A DNA stretch of 64,000 bases from Caballeronia mineralivorans PML1(12) (GCF_001028175.1 NZ_AEJF01000116.1:86314-150313), one strand, 5' to 3'. Counted from the first letter of the stretch, positions 8,722 to 17,856 are shown. The notes: generated by a model from the sequence alone, not told the origin. Translations and numbers: made by a program.

Positions 8722-9450
8722 TTAGTGGGTGCGCAAATCCGACAGGAAACGCTGGGCCCGTTCATGCTTCGGGTGCAAGAAAAACGCTTCCGGCTCGGCA
8801 GTCTCGATGATTTTTCCCGCATCCATGAACCACACGCGATCCGCCACTTCGCGAGCGAAACCCATTTCATGAGTCACGCACATCATCGTCATGCCGTCCT
8901 GCGCCAGGCTCTTCATGACGCCGAGCACTTCACCGACCATCTCGGGATCGAGCGCGCTCGTGGGTTCGTCGAAGAGCATGGCCGGCGGGTCCATTGCAAG
9001 CGCGCGGGCAATCGCCACGCGCTGCTGCTGACCGCCCGACAACTGCCCCGGGAACGCCTGCGCCTTGTTGCTCAGTCCCACGCGCGACAACAGGTCAGCA
9101 GCCTTGCGCTCGGCCGCGGCGCGTTTCATGCCGCGTACGCGCATGGGTGACAGCGTAATGTTGTCGAGCACGGAGAGATGGGGGAACAGATTGAATTGCT
9201 GAAACACGAATCCGACCTTGCTGCGAAACGCATTCAGGCTGATTTTCTTCTCGTGAATGTTCTGGTTGTCGAACGAGATATTGCCGCGGTCGATTTCCTC
9301 AAGACGGTTGACCGTGCGAATCAGCGTGGATTTTCCCGAACCCGATGGACCGCATACCACGACGACCTCGCCCTTGCGTACCTCGGCGTTCACATCCACA
9401 AGCGCGTGATATTCGCCATACCATTTGTTCACGCCAGAAAATTTGATCAT
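8722..9450 (-). CDS. Amino-acid ABC transporter, ATP-binding protein (GlnQ/GltL type)
   Basis: At 242 residues this is a standard polar-amino-acid importer ATPase. It has Walker [10 protein letters not shown], the Q-loop FQQFNLFPH, signature LSGGQQQR, Walker [14 protein letters not shown] and the switch histidine in CVTHEMGFA. It energises the two permeases encoded immediately upstream (26-base gap). The position between permease and binding-protein genes matches the gltJKL-type arrangement. Confidence 0.94.
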   Translation of the reverse strand: MIKFSGVNKWYGEYHALVDVNAEVRKGEVVVVCGPSGSGKSTLIRTVNRLEEIDRGNISFDNQNIHEKKISLNAFRSKVGFVFQQFNLFPHLSVLDNITLSPMRVRGMKRAAAERKAADLLSRVGLSNKAQAFPGQLSGGQQQRVAIARALAMDPPAMLFDEPTSALDPEMVGEVLGVMKSLAQDGMTMMCVTHEMGFAREVADRVWFMDAGKIIETAEPEAFFLHPKHERAQRFLSDLRTH

Positions 9451-9476
9451 GTCGGATCCTTTGAATGGTTAGGCGC

Positions 9477-10226
9477 TCAGTGCTCGCTCACAGCCGCTTC
9501 AAGGAGCGATTGCTCCGCACCGGGACGCGCCTTGTTGGCTTTTCCAGCCCGCTTGCGTGTCACGCGCCGCTCAAGGTAATGAGCCAGCTGCGTCAGCGCA
9601 TAGCAAAGAATGAAATAACTCAACGCGAGAATCAGGTAGACGGCGAATGGTCTGGTCAGAAGCCGGTTGTTGATCTGGTCCGCTGCAAAGGAAATCTCCT
9701 GGACATTGATGATGTATCCAAGCGACGTCTCCTTGATGGTCGACACAAACTGCGTGACCATGCTGGGCACCACGTTATAGAGCGCTTGCGGCAGGATCAC
9801 TGCGCGCATGGTCTTCAGGTAGCTCATGCCCAGCGCTCTTGACGCCTCGGTCTGTCCCTTCGGCAAGGCTTCGATGCCGGCACGAATGATCTCGCCGAGA
9901 TACGCCGAGTCGTAGATCACGAGAGCGCAAAGCATGGTCACGAATCCGGTCACGGGATAACCCGTCAGCACCGGGACAAGGAAATAGACCCAGAATATGA
10001 CCATCAGCAGCGGCACGCCACGGACTGTGTAGACAAGCGCCGTTGCCGGGGCGCGCAATACTTTGAAGTGACTGATGCGAGCCAATGCAACGAGGATACC
10101 TAACGGAATGGCAATGACGAGTGCTGATAGGGACAGCAGGATCGTCACCACAATTCCGCCAATCGGGCCGTGCGGATACTGCCCGATCAGCAACAAGGTC
10201 CAGTTGTCGCGCAAGACGTCGAACAT
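9477..10226 (-). CDS. Amino-acid ABC transporter, permease (GltK type)
   Basis: This 249-residue inner-membrane permease has about five hydrophobic segments and the EAA loop (EASRALGMSYLKTMRAVILPQA) that docks onto the ATPase. ATG 10226 follows the preceding permease stop by two bases, so the two are translationally linked. The C-terminus ends in a basic, lysine/arginine-rich cytoplasmic tail. Together with the second permease it forms the heterodimeric channel. Confidence 0.92.
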   Translation of the reverse strand: MFDVLRDNWTLLLIGQYPHGPIGGIVVTILLSLSALVIAIPLGILVALARISHFKVLRAPATALVYTVRGVPLLMVIFWVYFLVPVLTGYPVTGFVTMLCALVIYDSAYLGEIIRAGIEALPKGQTEASRALGMSYLKTMRAVILPQALYNVVPSMVTQFVSTIKETSLGYIINVQEISFAADQINNRLLTRPFAVYLILALSYFILCYALTQLAHYLERRVTRKRAGKANKARPGAEQSLLEAAVSEH

Positions 10227-10228
10227 GA

Positions 10229-10930
10229 TCACCTGACTCCCGGAATGCGGTAGTGCGCTGCGATCCGGGCGCCGGCCAGCATGATCACGAGTGAAAGGGC
10301 GAGGTACAGCACGGTCGCAATCAGATAGGACTCGAACGACAGGAACGTCTCGTTCTCGACCTTGCGCGTGACGTAGGTGAGTTCCGCTGCCCCGATCGCC
10401 ATCGCGAGGCTGGTGTTCTTGAACAGCACGACAGCATGGTTCACCATCGGCGGAATCGAGTTGCGCAAGGCTTGAGGAAGGATCACGTAACGCATGCCGC
10501 TGACGAAGTTCAATCCCAGTGCGCGCGACGCTTCGTATTGACCGTAGGAAATGGCTCGCAATCCGCTGCGAATGTCTTCCGACAAATAAGCGCCGCTGCA
10601 AAGCCCGATCGCGATGACCGCGAAGATGAACTGACCGTTGTACTGGTTCAGCCAGTCTTGCAGGGGCATGGGCAGCAGGGTCGAAATGCCGAAGTACCAG
10701 AACAGGATCTGCACCAGCGTCGGCACGTTACGGTGATAGGCCACGAAGGTAGCCACGAACGCCGTGGCCGGCCGCCGGTTGGTCAGGCGGATCAGAGTCA
10801 GCAGAATACCTACGACGAGCGACAGGCACCACGCCAGTCCGGCCATCGCGAGCGTAAGCTCGACGCCATGCAGAAACAATGCGCCGTAGTCGCCTTGAAG
10901 GACTGTCGCCAGATCGAAATGAAGTTTCAT
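10229..10930 (-). CDS. Amino-acid ABC transporter, permease (GltJ type)
   Basis: The 233-residue HisM/GltJ-type permease carries the EAA motif (EASRALGLNFVSGMRYVILPQA) and the RNVPTLVQ segment typical of the family. It is the first gene of the five-gene operon (permease, permease, ATPase, binding protein, SDR). Its partner starts two bases after its stop. Length and membrane pattern are normal. Confidence 0.92.
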   Translation of the reverse strand: MKLHFDLATVLQGDYGALFLHGVELTLAMAGLAWCLSLVVGILLTLIRLTNRRPATAFVATFVAYHRNVPTLVQILFWYFGISTLLPMPLQDWLNQYNGQFIFAVIAIGLCSGAYLSEDIRSGLRAISYGQYEASRALGLNFVSGMRYVILPQALRNSIPPMVNHAVVLFKNTSLAMAIGAAELTYVTRKVENETFLSFESYLIATVLYLALSLVIMLAGARIAAHYRIPGVR

Positions 10931-11234
10931 GTCACGCGTCCGAAGGGTTCAGAGCACCCTGATGCCGGTGCCCGGGTGGGTCGATGACATCCCACTTTGA
11001 CTGCAGGAAGATCTTGTCGACGTTCGCCTTGAATCCATACTAGCTCGCAAAAAAACGACCATGCAGACGCCTTTCATCTGGGACGATAAGTTTCGGGAAT
11101 GGCCGCGGCATGGATGCGCCAGAGCCAAGCCAGAAAAGGCTCCGCGCTGGTTTTTGAGTATCCCCTGAAGAGCATTCAATGCCCCTGTGAGTGTGAGCAC
11201 TGCACGTCCTTGAGCGATGTCGATATCCGCCCGC
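10931..11234. promoter_or_regulatory. Intergenic region holding the promoter of the ABC importer operon
   Basis: These 304 bases lie between the 2-hydroxyacid dehydrogenase stop and the first permease gene, both on the minus strand. They should hold the promoter of the importer operon and the end of the preceding transcript. A short minus-strand frame at 10949-11200 has no recognisable protein character and I do not call it. I see no clear ATA-N9-TAT site here, unlike the neighbouring nac-like regulon. Confidence 0.4.
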
Positions 11235-12233
11235 TCAGGCCGGTGCCGACGCCTGCGTCAGAACCTGCGGGTTAACCGCGGTGAGCACCCGGCCGCCATT
11301 CATTGCGGCGATCAGGTTATCCACGCAGAGCGACGCCATGGCACGCCGGGTCCTGATCGACGCGCTGCCAATATGCGGCGTTAGCACAACGTTCTTGCAC
11401 GCCAGCAACGCGGGATTGACCCGGGGTTCGCCCTCGAATACATCGAGCGCGGCGGCGGCAATGCTGCCTTCGGTCAGTGCCTCGGCGAGAGCGGAATCGT
11501 CGACTACGCCGCCTCGCGCGATGTTCGTCAGCGTTGCCGACGATTTCATTTGCTTGAGCTCCGCCCGACCGATCGCGTGATGCGAACTGGCGGAATAAGG
11601 CACGACCAGAATCAGATGATCAGACTCGCGAAGCAACACTTCCTTCTCCACATAACGCGCGCCGCACTCTGTCTCTATCGCCGCCGCCAGCGGCGTGCGA
11701 TTGTGATAAATCACATCCATGTCGAACCCGCGCGACGCACGTTTTGCGATCTCCTGTCCGATGCGGCCCATGCCCAGGATGCCGAGCGTGGCGCCATACA
11801 CGTCGCCGCCCACGAACATGTCAAAGCGACCGGTCGTGACCCAGTCGCCCGCCCGCAGGAAATGCTCGGACTCGGTCATTCGACGGGCTGCGGCCATCAT
11901 GAGGGCAAAGCCGAAATCGGCCGTGGTGTGTGTCAGTACGTCCGGCGTGTTGGTGACGAGCACGCCACGCGCGGTGCACGCGTCGACATCGACGTTGTTA
12001 TAGCCCACACCAATGTTGCACACGGCCTTCAGTTCCGGACAGGCATCGAGCAGCGTTGCATCGATCCGGTCACTACCCGCCGTCACCGCTCCGCGCTTGC
12101 CTTGCAGGCGTGCGATCAGTTCCTGCTGGGTCCACACCGTGTCGGACGGGTTGTCGGTCACGTCGAAATGTTCGCGCAGTTTTTCCACGATGTCGGGAAA
12201 CGATGCCCGCGTGACGAGAACGGAAGAACGCAT
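11235..12233 (-). CDS. D-isomer-specific 2-hydroxyacid dehydrogenase (2-ketogluconate/glyoxylate/hydroxypyruvate reductase type)
   Basis: The 332-residue protein has a split catalytic domain around an NAD(P)-binding Rossmann domain (GILGMGRIGQEIAKR). Catalytic residues follow the family order: Arg in NIARGGVVDD, Glu in VFEGEPRVN, His in LTPHIGSAS. The pattern resembles GhrB/TkrA, which reduce 2-ketogluconate, glyoxylate or hydroxypyruvate. It ends the minus-strand pxp series, 28 bases after an SDR gene. The presence of two other dehydrogenases related to sugar-acid metabolism makes a 2-ketoaldonate substrate possible. Confidence 0.87.
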   Translation of the reverse strand: MRSSVLVTRASFPDIVEKLREHFDVTDNPSDTVWTQQELIARLQGKRGAVTAGSDRIDATLLDACPELKAVCNIGVGYNNVDVDACTARGVLVTNTPDVLTHTTADFGFALMMAAARRMTESEHFLRAGDWVTTGRFDMFVGGDVYGATLGILGMGRIGQEIAKRASRGFDMDVIYHNRTPLAAAIETECGARYVEKEVLLRESDHLILVVPYSASSHHAIGRAELKQMKSSATLTNIARGGVVDDSALAEALTEGSIAAAALDVFEGEPRVNPALLACKNVVLTPHIGSASIRTRRAMASLCVDNLIAAMNGGRVLTAVNPQVLTQASAPA

Positions 12234-12261
12234 AGGGTGATCTCCTGATGATGCAATGAGC

Positions 12262-13002
12262 TTAGTCGCGCTTGATCGTCGTCAGGCCGCCAGGCACCTG
12301 CAACGTCGGCAGAATTTCCATGTTGCTGATGTTGACCGCGAGCGGCGCCGCAATGGCGAACGCAATGGCATCGGCAATATCAGACGGCAAAGGCAGTTCG
12401 AAGCCGTCGATGAATTGCTTGCGCGCCGCTTCAATATCGCCGTGCACGTGCCCGAAGATATCGGTGGCCACGCGGCCCGGGCAGATCTCCGTCACGCGCA
12501 CGCGCTTGCCGGTCGCATCGACGCGCAACTGGCGCGACAGCGCGTGAATGCCCGCCTTGGTCGCGTGATAGATCGAGTTGCCGCCGAAGTTATAGATGGC
12601 TGCAATCGAGCTGATGTTCACAATATGGCCGCGGTCGCGCGCCACCATGCCGGGCATGGTCAACCTGACAATGTGCAGCACCGCCTGAAGATTGACTTCA
12701 ACCTGCACGTCGACATCTTCTACGCTAGCGTCGAGAATCGAGCCCTTGCGCGATACGCCCGCATTGTTCACGACGATATCGAACGGCACTTGCTCGGTGA
12801 GCCGGGTCACGGCGGCAAGATCGCAGACATCGATGGCGTGCGGGATGCATCCGGTGCGCTCCGCCAGTTCCTTCAGTCGCTCCGCGTTGCGCGCGAGCGC
12901 GTGGACTTCGAGGCCTTCGCGGCAGAAGCGTTCAACAATCGCAGCGCCCATTCCGGTTGAAGCACCGGTCACTAAAGCGGTCTTGTAGTCTGAAAACGGC
13001 AT
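12262..13002 (-). CDS. Short-chain dehydrogenase/reductase (YdfG-like)
   Basis: This 246-residue classical SDR has TGASTGMG, NNAGVSRKG and the catalytic triad NISSIAAIYN...YHATKAG. The layout resembles 3-hydroxyacid/serine dehydrogenases of the YdfG group, which favour NADP. It lies 46 bases after pxpA and 28 before the 2-hydroxyacid dehydrogenase gene, all on the minus strand, so it is likely part of the same transcript. Its role in 5-oxoproline use is not obvious. It may process a different 3-hydroxyacid co-regulated with the operon. Confidence 0.85.
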   Translation of the reverse strand: MPFSDYKTALVTGASTGMGAAIVERFCREGLEVHALARNAERLKELAERTGCIPHAIDVCDLAAVTRLTEQVPFDIVVNNAGVSRKGSILDASVEDVDVQVEVNLQAVLHIVRLTMPGMVARDRGHIVNISSIAAIYNFGGNSIYHATKAGIHALSRQLRVDATGKRVRVTEICPGRVATDIFGHVHGDIEAARKQFIDGFELPLPSDIADAIAFAIAAPLAVNISNMEILPTLQVPGGLTTIKRD

Positions 13003-13048
13003 GAATTACCCCTCTGCTTGATTCACTAAAAATGGCGCGCCGTGGCGC

Positions 13049-13816
13049 TCACTTGATGAGCCGCGATACCGGCACGATGCGCCCGCCGGCCGATTCGATC
13101 GCACCCCGCACCGTGCGCGCAAGTTCGACTGCGCCGGGTGTGTCGCCGTGGAGCAGGATCGACTGAGCGGCGATCTTCAGGCGCTGGCCGGTGATTGTCG
13201 TGACCGTGCCGTCCTCGAGCAACTGCGTGACGCGGGCAAGCACGGCTGCGCGATCCTTGATTACGGCGCCTTCGAGCTTGCGCGAGACGAGGTTGCCTTC
13301 GTTGTCGTAGGCACGATCGGCGAGAAAAGTATTGGCGACCCGCAAGCCGATCTTGTCGGCGGCACGCTCGATCTGCGTGTTCGTCGATACGCTGACGATG
13401 ATGCGGTTGTCGAAATCGGCCACGGCGCGCACAAGCGGCTCAGCGAGTTCGTACGATGCCGCCGCCATGTTGCCGAGCGCGCCATGAAAACTCATGTGCG
13501 TGAGATGCGCTCCCGCGGCTTTCGCAATGCCCGCGAGCGCGCCCATCTGGTACAGCACGTACTTGGCGAGTTCAAGCGGATCGGCTTGAATCGGCCGGCG
13601 TCCAAAGCCAAGGAGATCCGGAAAGCCGACATGGGCGCCAAGGTCAATATCCCGTCCAAGCGTCATGCGCACGGTCCGGTCCATGATCACCGGATCGCCC
13701 GCGTGATAGCCGCACGCCACGTTGGCCGACGAGACGATCTCCATCATGGCTTCGTCTTCGCCCATGCGGTACATGCCAAAACCTTCGCCCAGGTCCGCGT
13801 TCAGATCGATTTCCAC
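13049..13816 (-). CDS. pxpA: 5-oxoprolinase subunit PxpA (LamB/YcsF family)
   Basis: The 255-residue protein begins with MEIDLNADLGEGFGMYRMGED and contains ANVACGYHAGDP, both hallmarks of PxpA. PxpA with PxpB and PxpC forms the ATP-dependent prokaryotic 5-oxoprolinase that opens 5-oxo-L-proline to L-glutamate. It lies 13 bases after the degenerate BCCP-like gene and close behind pxpC, so the complex is encoded in one transcript. Length is normal. Confidence 0.95.
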   Translation of the reverse strand: MEIDLNADLGEGFGMYRMGEDEAMMEIVSSANVACGYHAGDPVIMDRTVRMTLGRDIDLGAHVGFPDLLGFGRRPIQADPLELAKYVLYQMGALAGIAKAAGAHLTHMSFHGALGNMAAASYELAEPLVRAVADFDNRIIVSVSTNTQIERAADKIGLRVANTFLADRAYDNEGNLVSRKLEGAVIKDRAAVLARVTQLLEDGTVTTITGQRLKIAAQSILLHGDTPGAVELARTVRGAIESAGGRIVPVSRLIK

Positions 13817-13829
13817 GTTGTCACTCCGT

Positions 13830-14258
13830 TTAAAGGTGGCGGGCCGGCGCGAAGGTCATCAGTGCGGTCCCGTATCCCACTGTTGCGCCCGGCTCGACCA
13901 GCCACTTCGCAACGACACCGTCGCAGGGCGCGACCACCGGCAGGCAAAGCTGTGCAATGCGCAGCAAACCCAGCACATCGCCTTGTCTGACCGCAGCACC
14001 CGGTTCGACGAAAGGTGTCGATCGCATCGGATGGCATGTCAGCAAGACACCCGGGTAAACGGCTGTGACCTGCGTCTCCCGCACGCTTGGCGCAGGTTGC
14101 GGATTCACCGCGCTTTTCCCCCCGAGCGTCTGGCCTTCGAGCGTCAGCCGAACCACCGTCCCTTTCCCGCCTATTTCGATAAACCCGATACCCGCCGTTT
14201 CGAGCCATCCGGTGATTTGTTCAAGCTCGCTGATCTGCAATTCTTTTCCCTGTGTCAT
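13830..14258 (-). CDS. Degenerate biotin-carboxyl-carrier-like protein lacking the biotinylation lysine
   Basis: The 142-residue protein has the two-part plan of AccB: an N-terminal helix/beta segment, a Pro-linked spacer, and a C-terminal biotinyl/lipoyl-type domain (about 65-138). Aligning that domain with the intact BCCP at 17383 puts Ile-Ala-Gln-Leu (101-104) where the biotinylated Ala-Met-Lys-Met should be, so glutamine 103 replaces the acceptor lysine. The rest of the fold looks conserved (GDVLGLL, DGVV, VEPGATV). It sits four bases after pxpC and 13 before pxpA. It therefore cannot carry biotin. It may be a structural or allosteric subunit of the oxoprolinase complex, which is inference. 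Confidence 0.8.
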   Translation of the reverse strand: MTQGKELQISELEQITGWLETAGIGFIEIGGKGTVVRLTLEGQTLGGKSAVNPQPAPSVRETQVTAVYPGVLLTCHPMRSTPFVEPGAAVRQGDVLGLLRIAQLCLPVVAPCDGVVAKWLVEPGATVGYGTALMTFAPARHL

Positions 14259-14262
14259 CTCG

Positions 14263-15267
14263 CTACGGCCTGTCGCCCCGATGGAGCCCGACGAGGTGCC
14301 GCAACTTCGTCATATAGCGGTCGAGTTCATCCAGCGCGTCGACGGCTTCCTCATAGTTCGTCTGCACAAAGCGCAGCTTCGAGCCGATACGCGCCTGCGC
14401 CAGCCGCCAAAGATCCGCTTCGATGACCGTGCCAATCTTCGGGTACCCGCCCGACGGCTGGGCGTCGCGCAACTGGATGATCGGCTGGCCACTGGGCGGC
14501 ACCTGGATCACACCCGGCACGATGCCGTGCGAGCGCATTTCCACCGGACGTTTTGAATTCAGCACCGGCCCGGCAAGGCGATATCCGTAGCGATCGCTTT
14601 GCGGCGTGACCTTCCAGCTTTCCCGCCAGAACGCTTCAATGGAGTCCTGCTCGTAAGCCTCATATTCGGCGGCTGGCAACACACGCACAACCGTGTCAGC
14701 GGGGTCGGCTACGGGACTCGTTTCAAGCCCGCCAAGCGTCCATGAAGGCGGCATCACGCCGAACCCGGCTACCTCCCCTTCCTTCTCGCTGTGCGCCGAT
14801 TCAACCGCCGCTGCCTGAATGACATCGCCCTTTTGAAGCTGCCGGCCGAGGAAACCGCCGAACTCGCCTCGCAGTTGCGTACTGCGCGACCCGAGCACGA
14901 TGGGCACATCGACGCCACCCTTGAGCAGCAGATAGCACCGCGCGCCACTTGCGGGCACGCCGATGGTGAGCACGTCGTCCTTCTTCGCCTGCAAGGTCCA
15001 CCACGGCAATACCGGACGCTCGCCAAGGCGCGCCGAACAGTCGGCTCCGGTCAACGCGAACGCCACGTCTTCCGTGAAGCGAACGCGAAACGGGAACAGC
15101 GGGATTTCGATGCCGGCAGCATCGTCGGGGTTGCCCAGCAGCAGGTTGCCCACGGCGAGCGCCACCCGGTCCATCGCGCCCGACGTGCCCACGCCGTATC
15201 GCAGATAGCCCTGGCGGCCCTGATCCTGAATCGTCGCCAGAGCGGCGTTGGAAAGTACTTCGATCAT
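14263..15267 (-). CDS. pxpC: 5-oxoprolinase subunit PxpC (biotin-dependent carboxyltransferase/KipA family)
   Basis: At 334 residues it has the typical opening (IEVLSNAALATIQDQGRQGYLR) and the GTSGAMDRVALAVGN motif of the KipA/PxpC family. With PxpB it forms the cyclophilin-like heteromer that phosphorylates 5-oxoproline. Its ATG overlaps the pxpB stop by four bases (ATGA at 15264-15267), indicating coupling and equal synthesis. The same fold is found in urea amidolyase and allophanate hydrolase domains; the neighbouring pxpA settles the assignment. Confidence 0.93.
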   Translation of the reverse strand: MIEVLSNAALATIQDQGRQGYLRYGVGTSGAMDRVALAVGNLLLGNPDDAAGIEIPLFPFRVRFTEDVAFALTGADCSARLGERPVLPWWTLQAKKDDVLTIGVPASGARCYLLLKGGVDVPIVLGSRSTQLRGEFGGFLGRQLQKGDVIQAAAVESAHSEKEGEVAGFGVMPPSWTLGGLETSPVADPADTVVRVLPAAEYEAYEQDSIEAFWRESWKVTPQSDRYGYRLAGPVLNSKRPVEMRSHGIVPGVIQVPPSGQPIIQLRDAQPSGGYPKIGTVIEADLWRLAQARIGSKLRFVQTNYEEAVDALDELDRYMTKLRHLVGLHRGDRP

Positions 15268-15938
15268 CTGACAATCCTCTCGACCCGGAAGCGGATCATG
15301 TCACCGGGCGCGAGCATGGCCGGGTTCGTGCGGGCCGGGTCGAAGAACGACATGTCCGTGTGACCGATCGTGTTCCAGCCGCTCGGTCCGGCTGACGCCG
15401 AGACGCCGGTCTGGACGCCGCCGATGGATACCGCGCCGCCCGGCAACCCGAGCACCGGCACCTTGCGGCGCGGCGCGGCAATGCGCGGGTCCATGCCGCC
15501 GAGATAGCAATAGCCCGGGTGGCTGCCGAGGGCATAGACGGTGTAAAGCGGTTCGCTATGCAGCGCGACGATCTCGTCCACCGGGAGCCCTGTGTGCGCG
15601 ACTACATCGCTCAAATGTGGTCCGAAATCGCCGCCGTATTGAACGGGCAACACAACGGTCTTGCCTTCGAGCGACAGCTCTTGGGCTTCTGCCCAGGCGT
15701 CGTGCAGCGCGGCTGCGAGGGAGGCCGGCTGGCGCGGCGGCCGGTCGAACGTGAGCATGAGGTTCGACATGCCGGGAACGGCTTCCCGGATACCCTCCCA
15801 CGTCGCGGCGCGTTGCCCGAGTGCCCAGATGCGGCGCTGCGTCCGCAGATCGAGTTCACCGGGTGCTTCGAACAGCATTGCGCTCGTCCCCAGCAGGCTG
15901 ATTCGCGGTTTTTGATCCGGGTCGTCGATCGGGGTCAT
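15264..15938 (-). CDS. pxpB: 5-oxoprolinase subunit PxpB (KipI family)
   Basis: The 224-residue protein carries the PxpB/KipI core: LLGTSAMLFEAPGELDL, EAVPGMSNLMLTFD, and the GSHPGYCYLGGMD / LPGGAVSIGG segments. ATG 15938 has AAAGGAAAG upstream and puts the family domain at the right distance from the N-terminus. An in-frame TTG at 16034, with AAGGAG before it and overlapping the accC stop, would add 32 residues and cannot be excluded. It sits between accC and pxpC in the operon. Confidence 0.9.
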   Translation of the reverse strand: MTPIDDPDQKPRISLLGTSAMLFEAPGELDLRTQRRIWALGQRAATWEGIREAVPGMSNLMLTFDRPPRQPASLAAALHDAWAEAQELSLEGKTVVLPVQYGGDFGPHLSDVVAHTGLPVDEIVALHSEPLYTVYALGSHPGYCYLGGMDPRIAAPRRKVPVLGLPGGAVSIGGVQTGVSASAGPSGWNTIGHTDMSFFDPARTNPAMLAPGDMIRFRVERIVR

Positions 15939-16030
15939 CGAGTGCGCTTTCCTTTGCACATGTCGTTGAGGGCGCTCGGAAGTCATGGTGCCCGCAGTCG
16001 TTGCGTCGAGCACGTGCTCGAGGATCGGGC

Positions 16031-17380
16031 TCAATTCGTTCTCCTTGCCAGCCAGCGTTCCAGATGGTGAATGTCGACACCGCCCGCGCAGAAGTCGTTA
16101 TCGTCGAGTACGGCGCGATGTAGCGGCACATTCGTTCGAATGCCTTCAATACGCATTTCCGACAACGCGATCCGCATGCGCGCGAGCGCTTCCGCGCGAC
16201 TCGCGCCGTGGGTCACGACCTTGGCGATCAGGGAATCGTAATACGGCGGCACCGTGAGACCTGCGCTCATGTGGGAATCGACGCGTACACCGTTTCCGCC
16301 CGGCAGTTCCCAATGCGAGACACGGCCGGGGCAAGGCATGAAGGTCGACGGATCTTCCGCATTGATACGGCATTCGAGCGCGTGACCTTGTGTCACGACG
16401 TCCGCCTGACTCATCGAGAGCGCGTGACCTTGCGCGACGCGAATCTGCTCGCGGACTACATCGATGCCCGACGTCATCTCGGTCACCGGATGTTCAACCT
16501 GCAAACGTGTGTTCATTTCGATGAAATAGAACTCGCCGTTCTCGTAAAGAAATTCGAACGTCCCCACGCCGCGGTACCCGTTCTGCCTGCACGCTTCTAC
16601 GCAGCGTTCACCGACCTGACGGACCAGATCCGCATCGATGCCGGGCGCCGGCGCCTCTTCCAGGACCTTCTGATGCCGCCGCTGCATCGAGCAGTCACGC
16701 GATCCAAGCCAGAGCGCGTTGCCGTGGGTATCGCACAGAACCTGGATCTCGACATGGCGCGGATGCTCGAGGAATTTCTCGACATAGAGCTCGGGTTTGC
16801 CGAATGCGCGACGGGCCTCCTCGCGCGTCACGGCCACAGCGTCGAGCAATTGTCCGGCGTCAGGCACGACGCGCATGCCTCGGCCGCCTCCCCCACCGGC
16901 CGCTTTCACGATCACCGGATAGCCGATCTCGGCAGCCGCCTTCAGGATGCTCTGAGGGTCCTCAGGCAAGCCACCTTCGGGGCCGGGAACGCAAGGCACA
17001 CCCGCTGCGCGCATCGCGCGCTTGGCGGCCACCTTGTCGCCCATGGTGCGTATGGAGCGAGGTTCCGGGCCGATGAAAATCATACCCGCTGCCTCGACCT
17101 GTTCGGCGAAGTCCGCGTTCTCCGATAGAAACCCATAACCCGGATGCACGGCCTCAGCGCCGCTGACATGCGCAGCGAACAGGATCGCCGCGCCATTCAA
17201 ATAGCTTTGCCCGGCTGCCGCCGGACCGATGCAGAGCGCCTGGTCAGCAAAACGTACATGGCGAGTATCCGCATCGGCTTCCGAGTAGACCGCGACTGTT
17301 TCCAGTCCCAGCTCGCGGCAAGCGCGCTGAATGCGCAGCGCGATCTCTCCGCGATTGGCGATCAAAACCTTGTTGAACAT
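16031..17380 (-). CDS. accC: Acetyl-CoA carboxylase-type biotin carboxylase
   Basis: The 449-residue ATP-grasp enzyme opens with [17 protein letters not shown]. It has [16 protein letters not shown], the glycine-rich ATP loop [11 protein letters not shown], the HVEIQVL strand and [14 protein letters not shown]. It carboxylates the biotin of a BCCP using bicarbonate and ATP. It starts two bases after accB ends. This is a second, operon-specific copy rather than the housekeeping one, because the rest of the operon is pxp genes. No carboxyltransferase accA/accD is present nearby. PxpB/PxpC are related to carboxyltransferase-like folds but do not need biotin in the known 5-oxoprolinase. Confidence 0.93.
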   Translation of the reverse strand: MFNKVLIANRGEIALRIQRACRELGLETVAVYSEADADTRHVRFADQALCIGPAAAGQSYLNGAAILFAAHVSGAEAVHPGYGFLSENADFAEQVEAAGMIFIGPEPRSIRTMGDKVAAKRAMRAAGVPCVPGPEGGLPEDPQSILKAAAEIGYPVIVKAAGGGGGRGMRVVPDAGQLLDAVAVTREEARRAFGKPELYVEKFLEHPRHVEIQVLCDTHGNALWLGSRDCSMQRRHQKVLEEAPAPGIDADLVRQVGERCVEACRQNGYRGVGTFEFLYENGEFYFIEMNTRLQVEHPVTEMTSGIDVVREQIRVAQGHALSMSQADVVTQGHALECRINAEDPSTFMPCPGRVSHWELPGGNGVRVDSHMSAGLTVPPYYDSLIAKVVTHGASRAEALARMRIALSEMRIEGIRTNVPLHRAVLDDNDFCAGGVDIHHLERWLARRTN

Positions 17381-17382
17381 GA

Positions 17383-17856
17383 TCAGCGTCCGATCCGAAA
17401 CAGCGGCTGGCCTGACTCGACTTCGTCTCCTGCATTGACGAGGATTGCGAGGACCGTGCCGGTGAACTCGGACTCGATCGAATTGAACATTTTCATCGCT
17501 TCGATGGTGCAGAGCACCTGGCCTTGCGTCACGGTATCGCCGACCCGAACGAACGGCGCTTCGCCCGGCGCCGGTGTGAGATGCACGATGCCGAACATAG
17601 GCGCCTCGATCACGTGGGCTTCGCTTTCAGCGTGGCCGGGTGCAGACGCCGGGGACTCTGCTTGCGCTTCTGCTTGTGAGTCGGCTTGTGACCCCGCAGG
17701 CATCATGGGTGCCGTTGCAACGCCGGCAGAACCCTCGCGACTACCCGGCGTCTTGACGAGCCGAACCTTGTCGTCACCTTCTATCAACTCGAGTTCCGCC
17801 AGCGGCGACTGTGCGAGCAGCTCGATCAAGGCTTTGATTCTTTCTAGATCCATCAT
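17383..17856 (-). CDS. accB: Biotin carboxyl carrier protein
   Basis: The 157-residue BCCP has an N-terminal helix ([16 protein letters not shown]), an Ala/Ser/Glu/Gln-rich flexible linker at about 40-82, and the C-terminal biotinyl domain. The acceptor is lysine 122 in [12 protein letters not shown], the canonical motif. It is the first gene of the long minus-strand pxp series. The linker contains a run of Q/A/E/S repeats that is typical. It contrasts with the lysine-less relative at 13830. Confidence 0.93.
   Translation of the reverse strand: MMDLERIKALIELLAQSPLAELELIEGDDKVRLVKTPGSREGSAGVATAPMMPAGSQADSQAEAQAESPASAPGHAESEAHVIEAPMFGIVHLTPAPGEAPFVRVGDTVTQGQVLCTIEAMKMFNSIESEFTGTVLAILVNAGDEVESGQPLFRIGR

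Noticed and set aside
10949..11200. Small minus-strand ORF in the importer promoter region
   Set aside because: No ribosome-binding site, unlikely composition, and it occupies the only room for the operon promoter.
10931..11234. Sigma-54 (-24/-12) promoter for the amino-acid importer
   Set aside because: A GG and GC pair was seen on the minus strand, but the spacing is one base short of the GG-N10-GC rule and no supporting element is near.
13830..14258. Functional biotin carrier
   Set aside because: The position of the acceptor lysine is glutamine, so biotinylation is not possible as read.
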